A stretch of DNA of 64,000 bases from Eudromia elegans (Eukaryota > Chordata > Aves > Tinamiformes > Tinamidae). The DNA is taken from positions 3,705,761-3,769,760 of the forward strand of contig PTEX01000012.1 of the NCBI GenBank assembly GCA_003342815.1. Reading direction: 5' to 3'. Below the pieces are notes generated by a model. It was not told the DNA's origin. It did no database searches and saw nothing but the letters and a program-made list of their open reading frames with translations. The translations under genes were made by a program, and so were the position numbers. Numbering within the stretch: the stretch's first letter is position 1; each line of letters starts with the position of its first letter. Positions 1-12,343 of the stretch are shown here, piece by piece.

Positions 1-1457
1 TGACAGAGGATCTTACTGGACCACAAGGATGGTACTGGATCTATCACCATTTTGGGGTCCTTCCTTACACTCGTTTCCCCTGTCTCAGCCTGCCCTGGAG
101 GGCTCCCTGCTCTCTAGGGAGTATCAGAGGGTATCAAGAGCATAAAGGAGCTGAGTGGCTCTGTTTAGAGGGTTGTTTGTGCTCCTCTGACCTTGCACAA
201 ATCAGTCCTGGATCTTCTCAGCTTCGCAGGACACCCCAGTTAGCAGTCCAACCCCAACATGGATTCTTTTTAGGAAATAAACCCATTTTTTTTCTTGCTG
301 TTTGATACACAATCCTGAGAGGAAAACAGCTTCAGGACATGCAAATTACAGTCTCTAGCTGTCTGTGATTCAAACCTAGAGGAAAATACATCTGCTTAAG
401 ACCTGTAGTTTCAGGAATTCTCTTTGAAATTTTTTCAAATGCAATTCCTTGGAGCATATTCATTCTTCTCTCAGTACCCTCCCCTACAGATGTAAAACTT
501 AAAACAACAGTAACAAAAAAAAGACTATCCTTTCTCCACACCATTTATCTTCAGAGCAAGGCAGAAGCCAAAAGCACTGTAGAATTATACACCTTTTGAA
601 CTGCTTTTCTCATGATCAGGCTTATTTATTTTGTTCTGCCTGCCACAGGCCATTCTGTCATCCGTAATTTCAGAAAATGACCCTCTTATTCCTTTAGATC
701 AAAGCAGAGGCACTCCTCAGAAACATCCTTGTGCTGTATCGCTCTGTGATCTGCCCTTGTGGTCTAGAACTGGCAGCATCTATAGTGACTGCCTCCAGCT
801 TCCAAGTGTAACAGGAGAGCATCTCCTCTAAGGGCTTGATGCCAATATCCATGCGCTGTAGGAGGTCCAAAAGGTTTGACAGTCTTAGCAAGGCTGAACA
901 AACTTTACTAGAGACCAGCTGAAATAGCCATACGAGTCCTTGCAAAGAGCAGTAGCTCATTAGCAACAGCCTTGTGGGGAGAGCAGCCAGGTACCTGATC
1001 CTTACTTTGTAGCCTGTCAGTCACGTGTCAGGAGGAGTAGGACAATGGCTCTTCACTCAAAGCTGTCTTCACTTCTGGGACCTGATCTACATGCCAGGGA
1101 AGGAAGCATGAATGTCTTTGCCTGTCCCAGTAGGATTAGGATCAGACTCCTGTTCTGCCTGTTTAAGTGTTCTGGGAAATACAGTGTTCCTTATAGCTCT
1201 CCATGAAAAGATGGTGGTTTCAACTGAAGACAAGTTTTACTTACATGTTAAGGTTTTTTAAATGTAAACTGGTTATCTGATGCACACAAAGATGTGGATG
1301 TGAAGCTACTTCTCCATAAACTACAGTATCCTTGGGACACATACATCTTTCTGTAGTTGTACCATCTTGAAATGTCCATGTAACAAAAACAGAGGTAATA
1401 ATCAGGAAAACTACAAACTAAATCATAAAAAACATATAAACTATAGCAAATATATGA
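1..1457. other. Unannotated non-coding DNA
   Basis: No recognisable gene, RNA or repeat family is visible. The ORFs here are short (under 100 codons), overlap on opposite strands and resemble no family I know. Confidence 0.6.
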
Positions 1458-1496
1458 NNNNNNNNNNNNNNNNNNNNNNNNNNNNNNNNNNNNNNN
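1458..1496. other. Assembly gap (39 N)
   Basis: A run of 39 undetermined bases in AT-rich sequence. Any reading frame drawn across it is artificial. Confidence 0.99.
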
Positions 1497-2104
1497 TTTT
1501 CCGTGAGACTGACAAATTCCTACTTATGCATACCGCCAAGAACATTTCTGCTTGGAAGTCTAACTCTTTCCCTGAGTCTGCCCTTTCAAGATGTTAGCTA
1601 CACTTTGAGACTGTGATTTGAAAAAGTCAAATCCCTTCCCACTTTACATCTGGCTAGTAGAGGTCAATAGCCACAGGAAAAATAATATGATGGATGAGTT
1701 GACATATGAGTATGCAACAAAGGAGGAATAAGAAGAAATTCCAGATGATGTCAGCAAAAACTCTCTGTATTGTGTCTCTCTGCCTGTCCTCCTGCTTGAC
1801 CAATGATTTATATCCAATAGCAATTTAGGAGGCAATTCTTCTTATATCAAATCCATTAAATGAATTGCAGCTTCCTCCAATAAAAGCAAGATTTGTGGAA
1901 CTCGCTCTTATTTCTTAAGGGACACATACTGTCATTTCCTTGCACTGTTGAAAACCTTGCTTGGAAAATAGTTCTACCACATTTGATATAAGCAACTAGA
2001 TTCATCATAATCCAGCCTTCTTTTCATTTTATTGGACCATAGGGTAAATTAAACAGGGATAATGTTACCATTCTGCTTTTTCAATCAAGGGCTATGATTT
2101 CCAG

Positions 2105-2470
2105 GAGGAAGATAAATAGTTTATTTTTCTAAATGTTTAAAGAATTCTTCATTTTGAACATATTTGCATATATTATAAATTTAAATTCATAATTCCTGAT
2201 TTAAGAAGATTTAATTGTTTCAGTAATTTTAGTTTTATTTCAAAGAAATGTTAGAACTTGACCATATGTGTCAATTTTATAGCAGATGAGAGCGGTTTGA
2301 TATTTGCATAAGTTCAACACATTGGAACAACAGGTGCATTTACTGTTTACATAACTGTCAAAATTGTTGCAAAAAATAATTTTTTACTGCCACCTTGTGG
2401 TATTACAGGCTTTTAGTGACAAAAATTACATATTCTGAGAGAAACAAGGCCTTAAATGTGTTCTTGTTCA
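2105..2470. promoter_or_regulatory. Candidate regulatory / conserved non-coding block
   Basis: An AT-rich block carries two perfect POU-octamer motifs (ATTTGCAT) at 2162-2169 and 2302-2309. It also has a forkhead-like TGTTTAC at 2344-2350 and a CTCF-like core at 2388-2400. The clustering suggests an enhancer-like element. Such short motifs also occur by chance in AT-rich DNA, and conservation cannot be seen from one sequence. Confidence 0.2.
2388..2400 (-). promoter_or_regulatory. CTCF-like motif
   Basis: The minus strand reads CCACAAGGTGGCA, close to the vertebrate CTCF core (CCA, then AG, then GG with spacing preserved). Chance occurrence is possible and no chromatin evidence is available. 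Confidence 0.25.
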
Positions 2471-2741
2471 GATAAAACTGAATAGTTTACACATTTGTTT
2501 TGATATTTTTGCTTTATTTTGTTTTCTGTGATCTGTGGTTATGCTTGATTTTTATTCCTAACTTCTTATTTTCATAACACATCTCTTTGTTTTCATTTGT
2601 AAATCAGATTACCTCATGCTGTACATTAAGAACAATCTCTCCTTCACCCACAGACATTATTAAAAAAAAAAATGCGAAGCTATGACTGAAAAAGATCTGT
2701 CTATATAATAGGCTTTGTTTTTTGTTAATCTTTAAGTTTCA

Positions 2742-3026
2742 TTACCTGATCCAGTTCCTCAGTGCTTCTAGAAACAAATTTGTCCTTCCAGTTTCTCTGT
2801 GTATTTCGTACATCTCTTTTGCTGGCTCTGCCTTACTCATAGACACTTTTCGTTGTCCGTCCAGCAATCCTAAGCACCTGAGTAATGCGACACTCACAGA
2901 AGTAACTTCCAATAGGTTTGTTGTGCACTTAAAGATAGTCATTTGAAGTCTAGAATGCACTTTTCTCACAAGTGATGGACTTAGAAAAGCTTCTCGGATG
3001 TCAAGTGGTGTCACAAGACAGCTCTT
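2742..3026 (-). other. Candidate exon or chance ORF, unidentified
   Basis: The minus strand is open for about 95 codons. It has a balanced, protein-like composition with alternating hydrophobic and charged residues (for example VSVALLRCLGLLDGQRK, then EMYEIHRETGR and LEALRNWIR). The frame ends in a good consensus splice donor (CAG|GTAATG), whose TAA is also the in-frame stop. No strong acceptor with a long pyrimidine tract is seen upstream, although several AGs are available. I do not recognise the protein. The helical hydrophobic pattern would suit a HEAT/armadillo-like or other all-helical protein, but this is speculation. A 74-codon ORF overlaps on the other strand, so chance openness is possible. 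Confidence 0.2.
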
Positions 3027-4622
3027 CCTATGTTGGCATTCATTGTTTTTATTTGATTATCCTGTATTGAACCATTTCTTATTTCTGTTGTGATCCCTGT
3101 TTTGAGGCTGGCATTACAGAGTTTCTCAGTTCTTGTGTGATGTGGAGTGATAGACTAGTGCATGCATCTGATGTGCAGGGCTGCTTGCATTCCTGCATGC
3201 AACGTTTCACACTGAAGAGATGGTTCAAGGCTAACACCCACCTGCATTCAAGTAGGGCTCTTGAGAATCATGGCCATTAGGTAGATCAGCCACAACATGT
3301 TGCACCATAGGAATACAAGCTCCAACTAAGCTAACTGACCACTTTGCTCTTTTCTCATACCAGCATTTAGTTTTAAATCATTTCAAGTCCATGGTGGTTT
3401 TGTCATTTGCAATGTGTTCTGACCTTCAAGCAAATGTTAGATCAAACCTTCTAGGTTAAATCTACTTGAAAGTACTTCACTGTAATTGCAGAGGACTAAA
3501 CTTGAGAAGCTAGATTTTGATTAACTTCAGTAAAATAAATCACTCAAGGAAAGGAAAAGGAGGGTCTGACCCATGTAAATTGATTAAAATGAGTCCTATT
3601 GATTAGGTGGGATCCTTATGGAATCCTGATCCATTCCTCTTATTCTGAGAACAGTGTATATTATTATAGGAGAAGATGGTGTCTGAGCTGTGGCAGCAAA
3701 AAGCACTGGTGATGATCCAATGTAAAATGATTTCCTTCCCTCTGCACATAAGCATGCCTTCAATGACCCTGCTTCCCTTCAGGAATTGCTCAAGCTCCTG
3801 AGCGCACAGAGAATGATTTTACTGTGTCATTTGGACTGGCTCCCTGCTTGGGGACTGCATAATTGTGATCATGCCCTTTAACTTTATGCTCTTCATTTAC
3901 TTCTGCATAATCTATCAGTTCCTCAAAATGAAGACTGCTGCAGAGATAAAAACCCAGTCTTTCTGTCAGGGAACTCAAGCACAACTGCCCAGCTCTCCTG
4001 GAAGATTTGTGTATGGCTGTTACAACACCCACTTGCTGTCTCCTCCTTTCCTATGAGTTATCAAGGGGTCACATTGCCTGGAGAGATGCCTGCTACATGA
4101 AAGGACAAAGTGACTGCCTTTTTTATATTCTCATGCTTTTATAACCTGCAAGAATTGTGCAGCAGAATTTGACCTGATCATAGGGAAAAGTAGAAAAACC
4201 CTGGAGAGGACATAGAAGATATCTTGGAATATTTCGCACAATCACTAATAGCAAGGCAAGCTTACGGTCAGAAAAAAGGGCATTACTTCCCCTGAACCTG
4301 CTCACTATTTGTTTCTGAGGTTAGTTAACTAGCCTCCTTCTGGAAAATCAATCTGTCAGGTCATGCCTCTGAAAGTTGAAACAATTCAAATGAGAGACTG
4401 AACGTGTCGAGTCTATTGTCCTGAGGAAGACAGACTTAAAAATGTAAGAGATAAAAGCATCTACTAGGTGCTAAAGACAAGCTGGCATGTTTCCTTTGAG
4501 TTTATAGGGGAACCCACTTTGTCTACTCTTTGGTGCATACATTTATTTTGCACCAACAGAAATCATGCAGTCTTTAGAAGCTAAAACTTACCACAACTTG
4601 CTATTCCTAAATGCACGGATGT

Positions 4623-4641
4623 AGCCTCCAATGTGGAGGCT
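4623..4641. repeat. Short perfect inverted repeat
   Basis: AGCCTCCA and TGGAGGCT form an 8-bp perfect stem around a 3-base ATG loop. It is too short to be a microRNA precursor and no function is inferred. Confidence 0.6.
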
Positions 4642-5140
4642 GAAGAGTTACAAGTGTGGAGTCCCACGTGCACACTGTGCTGAAGTGTTGGGGTAGACCA
4701 AGTCGAGAGTAGGTCTTGCCACCAACACAAGTAGGATTTGAGGGGCAGGTTTTATGTCCATGCACACATTACAGTGAGATGTGAGAAGGTCCCAGTTAGG
4801 ACATTTTTTTGTCTTCCACGGGATGTTTCTTAACTTAGAATAAGAAGTAATACCAGAGAGTCCTTACTGACCACAAACTGCAAGCAGCTACACAATATAA
4901 GCTTAAGATGCATCTACCCTGCAACTTCATCTGTAATGGAAGTATAAGATAAAGTAATAAAACTGAACAGACCTGACACTTTATCAGAAATCATGGAGGA
5001 CAACTTGATCCCTTCATTCAGATGAGTTATTGTCACCCTGTGAAATTCAGGCATTATTACACAATATTACTCAATAAGTGAAGAGATAAATCCCTAGTTT
5101 TGGACATGTGGAGACTTTTAACATATTTCTGTTGTAAATT

Positions 5141-5213
5141 TCACAGAACCACAGAATGGCTGAGATTGCAAGGGACCTCTAGAGATCATCTAGCCCAACT
5201 CTCCTGCTCACAG
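5141..5213 (-). mobile_element. CR1 LINE 3'-end fragment
   Basis: The sequence runs from tcacagaaccacagaatggc through gggacctctagagatcatc to ccaactctcctgctca. This is the reverse complement of the CR1 3' untranslated end. Only about 70 bases remain, consistent with the severe 5' truncation usual for avian CR1 copies. It has no coding capacity. Confidence 0.85.
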
Positions 5214-6848
5214 TTAAACATTGTAATCTCACAGTAATCTCACATTAATATTTGACTTGAATATAGTAAAATAAATAAAACAAATTTATTTTAACTCATT
5301 TTTTTTCACTCTGAAAATCAAGGACTTCATCTGGTAGGGGTTAAAGTGCTCAGAGTTGCAATGAAGAAGAGAGATCCAGGAACTCAAAGAAAACATCTGC
5401 ATATTCTCCACTGTTAGGAAAATTCTGTCAGGGTTATTGCCTGGTTGCATGACAGACTTACAGTCTTCTGGGCATTTTATATAAATATATCCATTGCTAA
5501 AACTCATTACAGTTATGTTCTCTGAAATTTCCTTATTCCTTCAGTCTACACTTTCTCTTCATCTATTATATCCATTACACAACAGTTAAAATGCTTTTCC
5601 AGCCCCAGTCTTTCAGCCATATTGCTTCCTTACTCACACCTGGTCACCCATTCTTCTCTATTTACATCAATTAAACCTGAATTGTTTTGTTCCATTCCTT
5701 CAACCCTCTGCACAAATCTGATTTTATTTCTTGGTCTTTTTCCTATTATTTCTTTTTCTGCTATTTCTTCTACTTGTAATACCTTTCAAAAGCTAACATT
5801 TCTGAGAGCTATGGGACAAAAAAGAGACAAGAGAGGAGAGAGTATGGACGTGTGAAAGATTAGTGACTGATCAGAATGCACTTGACCTGAGATTCTAAGG
5901 TACATCCAGAAATAAGAAGTCATCAGAAAATTCTAAACAAAACTTTTCAGATAATATGGGGGAGAGTCATAGGGTTCTGGAGGAGCAAAGATAGAAGACG
6001 ACATGCGCTGCAGGTAACATATCTTGTGAGTTTAGAGAAGGAGGGGCGAAGGAGATAGAGCAAAAATGCATGGAGCAATCAAAAGAAAATGAGACAAGCA
6101 AGAAGTATTTTTACTTGATTATGCTTTTTAACCTCTCTTCTCATTCTGATTACTTTTTTTAAAAAAGAACCTTCATCTAAGAGGTCACAATATGAAGAAC
6201 CAAGACAAAAATACATCTCAGTGCTTGAGAACTGGATGTAACAACAAGTTAGACCAAATACCAGACTCAGACTAACAGGTTCCCCCACCTCCTTTTTTAT
6301 TTCATATTTTGTAGGGTAGTGAAGCAAAATATATGCACACCAGCAGGAAACTCTAGCTTTTCCCCCCTAAAAAAAGTGCTGATCATATTTATGAAACAGC
6401 CCCACATCTGAGCACAAGTCTCTGCTAGCATAATTTAAAGTAACCTATCCCTTGGTTGTCACAACCGATGATATCTCCTAAGACATGGTATTAGTCAAAA
6501 AGGCAGACATAGTGAAAGGTCTGTAGAGGAAAAGTAAAAACGATAAAAGAAGAGCTCAGCAAAAATTTTAATCAGATAAAAGAGGGCTGAAAACAATATG
6601 AAACAAACAGAGAAAATAATTACAATTAAAAGATAAAAGAAAACAAATATCTGAATTGCAAATGTGTTTGTGCTGCAAAAAAGTACTGTTTCAATCTCAT
6701 GCTATTGCCTCAACTATTGGCATTACAATACCATCATTACAGGTGACAAGCATGTGTTAGTAACATGAAAAATCTAACTGTGGCACTATACAGAACCTTG
6801 AAATGAATTTAAATAAAAGGAAATGCACAACACTGACCCTTCCCCGCA

Positions 6849-6854
<6 letters not shown>
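5214..6854. other. Non-coding DNA, nothing recognised
   Basis: AT-rich sequence with only short, low-complexity ORFs. No repeat family or gene is identified. Confidence 0.6.

Positions 6855-6897
<43 letters not shown>
6855..6897. repeat. (AC)n microsatellite
   Basis: Uninterrupted AC dinucleotide run of about 21 units, preceded by a short ATAT stretch. Uninterrupted runs of this length are usually length-polymorphic. Confidence 0.98.
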
Positions 6898-6898
<1 letters not shown>

Positions 6899-9287
6899 CT
6901 GTTTCTTCAGTTAATGGGAAAAGTAGTGGTCTATGAAGTGACATAGAAGACCATTGCAGTCACTGTTAGTGTGTGCTAAAAGAGATATTTACAGAAGAGG
7001 TAGGAGCAAGTTCACTTCAGTTCAAGCCAATTTTCACTGATGTGCAAGCAGTCTGCTAAAATTTCAAAATGAGTGTTTTCTCTGTGATTTCTAAGTAGAA
7101 ATACCAGTAGCTTAGGCAAAATCATTAACCAGTTTTGTTTCTTCAGAACACAAGACCCCAGCAGAGCTGGTGACTTTCACTCTAGCTTTCCTCAGGCTGT
7201 TGGACACTCATGAGCTCCTTCCCAAAACCTCAGGAAGGCCAGAGTAAAGAAACCCCTACCACAAAACTCTTCTTCCTCAATAGCAGGTCTTCTCCTCTCC
7301 TTCACAGACCACATGAGCCACTCCAGCTCTGGCTATTGCCAGCTGCAGAGGATCAAGCAGGATGGATCCTCAGCTGCTCTCAGAATTGAATGGGATCTTC
7401 ATGTCATATTTCTTTCAGAGGTGATGTAACATCTAACATGAGGCTCAAATTGTTGTCTTAACTGCCTCATTTACAGTGATCTGTGACATTAGCAGTATTC
7501 AAGAAACAGCCAGTGACAAAATTTGGGTTCCTTGGTATGGTTTACATAAACCTAGCACTTTGCTACTGTTTAGGAATTCCTCTTCTTCTGTCAATTTTTG
7601 CCCAACTGAAACATTTCTCTCTGTCCCTGATGATTTATTAAACCTGTGTCACATGCTATAAGTGATACAATAGTTTAATTTAGCAATATACCAGAAACTG
7701 ACCAGCATTAGATGGTTTCTCTGCTCATGACACCTGCTTGGAACGTCTGCAGTAGAGTGCCATGTGTAGCATCCTGTTGTTAGTGAGGAAATTAGATAAC
7801 ACAACATGATGGAGGCACCCTGTATAGTGAAGTCCTCCAGCACAGTCTCAGAAAATACAGCGGACAAATGTTGACAATATCATAAGCAATCAGACAATTT
7901 TCTTTAGAAGAGATCAGGAAATAAATTCTCAGGGACAAACCTCACAATCTTTACTTAAACAGGAGGCACTTTGACTTAATCCCTTCTAACATAAACTTAT
8001 GGAAATATGAATATAGAAAATGCAAAGTGAACAATCCTTGAACATACTTCTGACTTTTTGAAGGATGAGAAACAGATGCATAATTACTTTTTTAATGTCT
8101 TACTGCCAGCTGTTATAAAACTATGGTGATAGGACAATATACAAAGCACTAACATAGAAAGACATGAAGCAATGAAGCACTTTGAACAAAGTCAGCCAAG
8201 TGATGAACAGTTTAGATGAGAAAAGGGCATGGATTTTGATCCACCTTCTTGTAGTACCAATTCTTAATACAGGATTTTCTTCTGCTAACAGAAGATCTGA
8301 GACTCTCCTATATTCTAAAATACATTGTCATTTCAGTAAAAATATGAGATAGATGCTTGTTTCAATAGACATGGCCTAAAGTCATCCTATACTCTACATA
8401 TAATAGGGAGAAAATATACTTTTAAGAATAGGACCTCAAAATTGTCACCAGTGAGAGGCCAAGACAAAAATAATTACTGCATCTAGAAAATCAGATTGCT
8501 TCAAGGAAACAGCTATACAATACATGTGATTCATGTTGCTTGATACTGTGTTTTAATACTATCTTGCTGTGAAACATTTTAATTCTATTTTTTTACAGAA
8601 CTCTGATATAAATGACAAATACATATCTTGATATATTGACACAGCCCAGCAATCATTTGGTAATCAGTTTTTCTGTGTAAGTTTATGCATAGTTTATTTT
8701 CAGAAATATTGTAAAATGAATGTGAGTGATTTTATCCAACTGATAAAATCATGGTATCATGTTCATGACAAAAAAGGCATGATTAAGAGTAAACTGATTT
8801 GTCTTCTCAAACATGATGCAAATACATACTCAGATACCTAAACTTGTGAAATGGGAAGAATTTGTTTAAATACTGATTTACTTTTAAGTTAGAAAGGAAA
8901 TAAAATTAATTAATTCCTAATTGCATTCATGGCACCACACATGCTTTTTTCAAGGGAAATTATCTCACTGCTTTGTGTCACTATTGTCTTATCTGTTTTT
9001 TTTAAGTACAAGTTTTTAATTTAATAGACTTTAATATTCAGATGTTCTTTTGCATCCTTGGCACAGTTCAGGAAATCGGCTCCAATATATTCCCTTCAGC
9101 AAAGCACTTAAACTAAAGATGCATAAAGGAACATGTATAAAGAATGCATTCCAGACATCTGTCAGCCACATTCTTAAACACATCTTAAAATGATGTCTAG
9201 TTACTCTAGACTCCCTTTCTTGTCAAATGAGAGAGTGGCTTTTCTGGAAGGACAATTACTATCCCTGAAATTAAATTATTTTCTGAA

Positions 9288-9505
9288 GGAGCTTGTTTCC
9301 TTTGCTGATTACATATAAATTTGAGTGGTTATGCTCCTTAATAAGGCATATCAAGCTAGATAAGATATCTGGATCAAGTTGGTGCACCAAGTGTGACTGG
9401 ACCTTTTCTATCATGCAACGCAGAGCAAAGGTGTCAGCGTTTGTTGTGCCTCCTCTACACATCTGGAAGCCTGTTAACAGGTCCTGTACAGATAATTCTC
9501 CTCCA
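9288..9505 (-). other. Candidate exon or chance ORF, unidentified
   Basis: The minus-strand frame is open from 9543 to 9271. Its core (DLLTGFQMCRGG, then ALRCMIEKVQSHLVHQLDPD and LSSLICLIKEH) has a helical, protein-like pattern. A possible acceptor (CTGTACAG|GACCTG) sits just before the core, but its pyrimidine tract is weak, and no convincing donor follows. An 80-codon ORF lies on the opposite strand, so the openness may be chance. The protein is not recognised. It shares strand with the candidates near 2.75 and 12.1 kb, which could mean one minus-strand gene, but nothing proves a link. Confidence 0.15.
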
Positions 9506-10995
9506 GAAGAACATAAACTGAATGAATTCATCTGAATCATCACAGAAAAGAAATAGAATAGAGGTGCTGCCCAGAGAATTTGAAATATTTAACACTCATA
9601 CATGTATTTTCTGGTGTGCCTTTGGTGTACGTTTCAGTAGATATTGCTCCCAGGATACACTCAGGAAGATGCACCAAAGCTCAAAGCTTGAGGATGAAAA
9701 TCTAGTGATAAGCAATTGGAAAAAGATAATAAAAAATGGTGCCTTTGCTAGGCATTTCTGTGAGCAAAAATGGTCTCATAATCCCCAAAGTTACAGTCTT
9801 GTGGAATGAGCTCTGATATCTTTAAAATGCTTCATTGCAACTCCAGACTGAAGGGGGAAAGAAGCACAAAGGAAAAAAAGCCATTGTCCTTGAGAGGTAT
9901 ATAGCAGAAAGGGAGGATGATTATGAATCTAAAATGATTAAATACTAACGGCACAAACTTCACAAGTGATGAAACAGACAAATAAATTACTAGCGCTTTA
10001 AACCAGACACATTTGGATTAACAATACTTCTGTGAGACAGTTTGATAAATGTCCCGGATTTAGCAGTGCTGTGTTGTCTGCATTTTAGAGACCTTTGACT
10101 TCGGTCACCTGCTTATTTAATTGGAGCATTTTGTGTCTACACACTGTGCGATATCATCCCTCTGCTCAGGATAACATTTGCTGCAAAAATATAGGCTGTT
10201 ATTTATGATTGAATAACATAGAGTTTCCCAGAAAGTAACAGAAAGTTGCTGTTTCAACATGTCAGTACCAACCATATTCAAAATAACCAAAGACAGATTT
10301 ACTTTGAAAATGTCCAGGTCAAATGAAAATATTTAGTTTTTCTAGACTTTAGGAAAGTGTTTTGAATTCCCCTTATTATTTATCAAGACTTGATGCTTTT
10401 ATCATGACAAAACTGAAATTCTTATCTACCCTGAGTAGTGACTTAATGTACAGACTATAACATCAGCTTCCACAGGATTTTTTACAACTTTAGCTAACCT
10501 AATCCCATGTACAAAAATAACCATCATTTGGAACTAAATTATGGTTGCCCTTGCAAAAGAGAATTGCATCAGTGCAAGAGGCACATGAAACAATTCTCCA
10601 AGGGCATTTGCACAACCCAAAAACACCACTTACTGGACAGGTCACCCCAAATTGAGTGTCTATATGCTGAGAAGAACAAGCATTGCCCATGATACGTTGA
10701 CAATTTACAGCAAAAATTTTTTATAATTCTTAAATATATATATAATTTATTCAATAATTTGCCAGCATTTTCTCCCTTGCTCTGCCTCCATAACCTGTTT
10801 AGTAATTCGACAAGCTTTAGAATTGTCTAACATATTTCAGTAGAATTTCACTGTGAGATTTGGAAAGACTGTTCAACAGTTTTGCAGGAAAAATATTTTT
10901 ATCTCTCCATCAAGATACTCTATTTTTGGCTCTTATTAGATATTTGTCTCAGAACTCCAATTTTTTTCTGAGTTAAAAGTTCCAGCTCTGCCCCA

Positions 10996-11016
10996 ACCCA
11001 TCCCATCCCATCCCAC
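10996..11016. repeat. Short CCCAT pentamer repeat
   Basis: About four tandem copies of a CCCAT unit. It accounts for the Gly/Trp/Met-rich translation of this stretch on the minus strand. Confidence 0.8.
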
Positions 11017-11243
11017 AGGCTGTCAGACCAGAATTGCTTTCGATATTTTTCAGTAAATACAAACACTCTATTCTTTCTAACGAGACAATTATTTCTTTGT
11101 CTTGTTATTAAGTTCACATAATTGCCTTATTAGCCCAAATAATGTTTAATGAAGACCTTATTTGTAAAGAAAATTGTCTGACTGTTATAGTAAATATCTT
11201 TTTTGCTTAACACAACTAAAAGCAAAATGCTAAGGTTTTTGTT

Positions 11244-11306
11244 AAGAACCCATGCAACAATGCACCTAAAAAGAACAAAGAACCCATACATCTAAAAGAA
11301 CAAAGA
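11244..11306. repeat. Imperfect short tandem duplication
   Basis: An adenine-rich unit containing AGAACCCAT, then CTAAAA and AGAACAAAG, is present twice in tandem. The second copy is shortened by several bases. This looks like a local replication-slippage duplication. Confidence 0.6.
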
Positions 11307-11994
11307 AAATGTTTATCTTGTTTTTTTCTTGTTTTATACATGTAGATAACATTTCAGAGATTGATGGCATTACAGTCCAAAACATTGCTTGTCATGTTAG
11401 ATACTAAGGTAGTGAATTAGATGTTTTCAGAGGCGTTAGATAACCTGCTGTTTACCTTGAAAAAATGATTTAGTTTGGATCGCAATAAAAACTGAGCTTC
11501 ACTTACCACAGACCTAATGTGAAGAAATTTAGCGTGCACTTTAAAATAAGTGTGCATATGACAGACCTCTGAAGGACATGTTCTAGTGCATCAGGAAAAA
11601 TGGAACACATTCCTATACCAGTGATCCCATCATCTTATTCATCTAGCTTTCCCTCAACTCCTGCTAAAGCCTTAGTGTGTATTCTGAATCAATGGCTGGG
11701 CTGGCAACCAGCTGATGCAAGTAAATTGCTTTGATCTGTTTTCCTTGCTTCTTGACAGCTTCTTTAATTGAGGGTAAATAGAACATTACATGCGTTTGCA
11801 GAAACACATAATACGCTTCTAATCCTCAGATTTCTCCTCACCTGACTGATGATTTCAAATGCAGTTCTGATCATAACCTTTAATTTGTCTTTAGACTATT
11901 GTATAACATGTCAAAGCTTATGTGTCCTGACATATTCCTATCTCCATCAATTAGGGAATATTGCAGTGTATAGTTTAACTAATATGTTAAGAAC

Positions 11995-12013
11995 AAAAAA
12001 AAAAAAAAAAAAA
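11995..12013 (+). repeat. Poly(A) tract (19 A)
   Basis: A homopolymer run. The upstream sequence shows no reading frame or LINE/SINE body, so there is no support for a processed pseudogene. Confidence 0.95.
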
Positions 12014-12115
12014 GAGAAATGGTGAATATATGTTCCTGTCAGAAATAAACTGATGGTCACTTGTGCTCTTAAAACTGGAAACGTGGCAGTTGATTGGATA
12101 CACTGGATGTCTTAG

Positions 12116-12343
12116 TTAAGGACAACCTAAAGCCTCAGTTTCACAAAGATCAATGGAGTAGCTCAGCCATTTTGAGAGAACTGTCTGTTGTTTGACATCT
12201 TTGCCTTTTTTGCAGTTCTTTAGGTCTGCCCTGCTATTGAACCACTCAGATTTTATGTAGCTGAGGAGGTAGTTATGAATATTCACGCAGCAGCAGCTAT
12301 ACAACTCCACCAGCTGATTCTTAAGCTCTGTATCTTGATACAA
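12116..12343 (-). other. Candidate exon or chance ORF, unidentified
   Basis: The minus-strand ORF is 75 codons and has protein-like composition: ELKNQLVELYSCC, then NYLLSYIKSEWFNSR and a Lys-rich linker, ending in a stop. A candidate acceptor (AAGATACAG|AGCTTAAG) precedes the ELKNQLVELY core, though its pyrimidine tract is poor. No domain is recognised. It could be the 5'-most of three candidate exons on this strand, or chance. Confidence 0.15.

Larger units (their letters stand above)
1497..5140. other. Non-coding DNA, mostly unique-looking
   Basis: AT-rich sequence with no identifiable gene. It contains a possible regulatory block near 2.1-2.5 kb, one candidate minus-strand exon near 2.75-3.03 kb and a small perfect hairpin at 4623-4641, listed separately. 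Nothing else is recognised. Confidence 0.55.

Noticed and set aside
11500-12013. Possible processed pseudogene ending in poly(A)
   Set aside because: No reading frame, no recognisable gene body and no flanking direct repeat upstream of the A19 tract.
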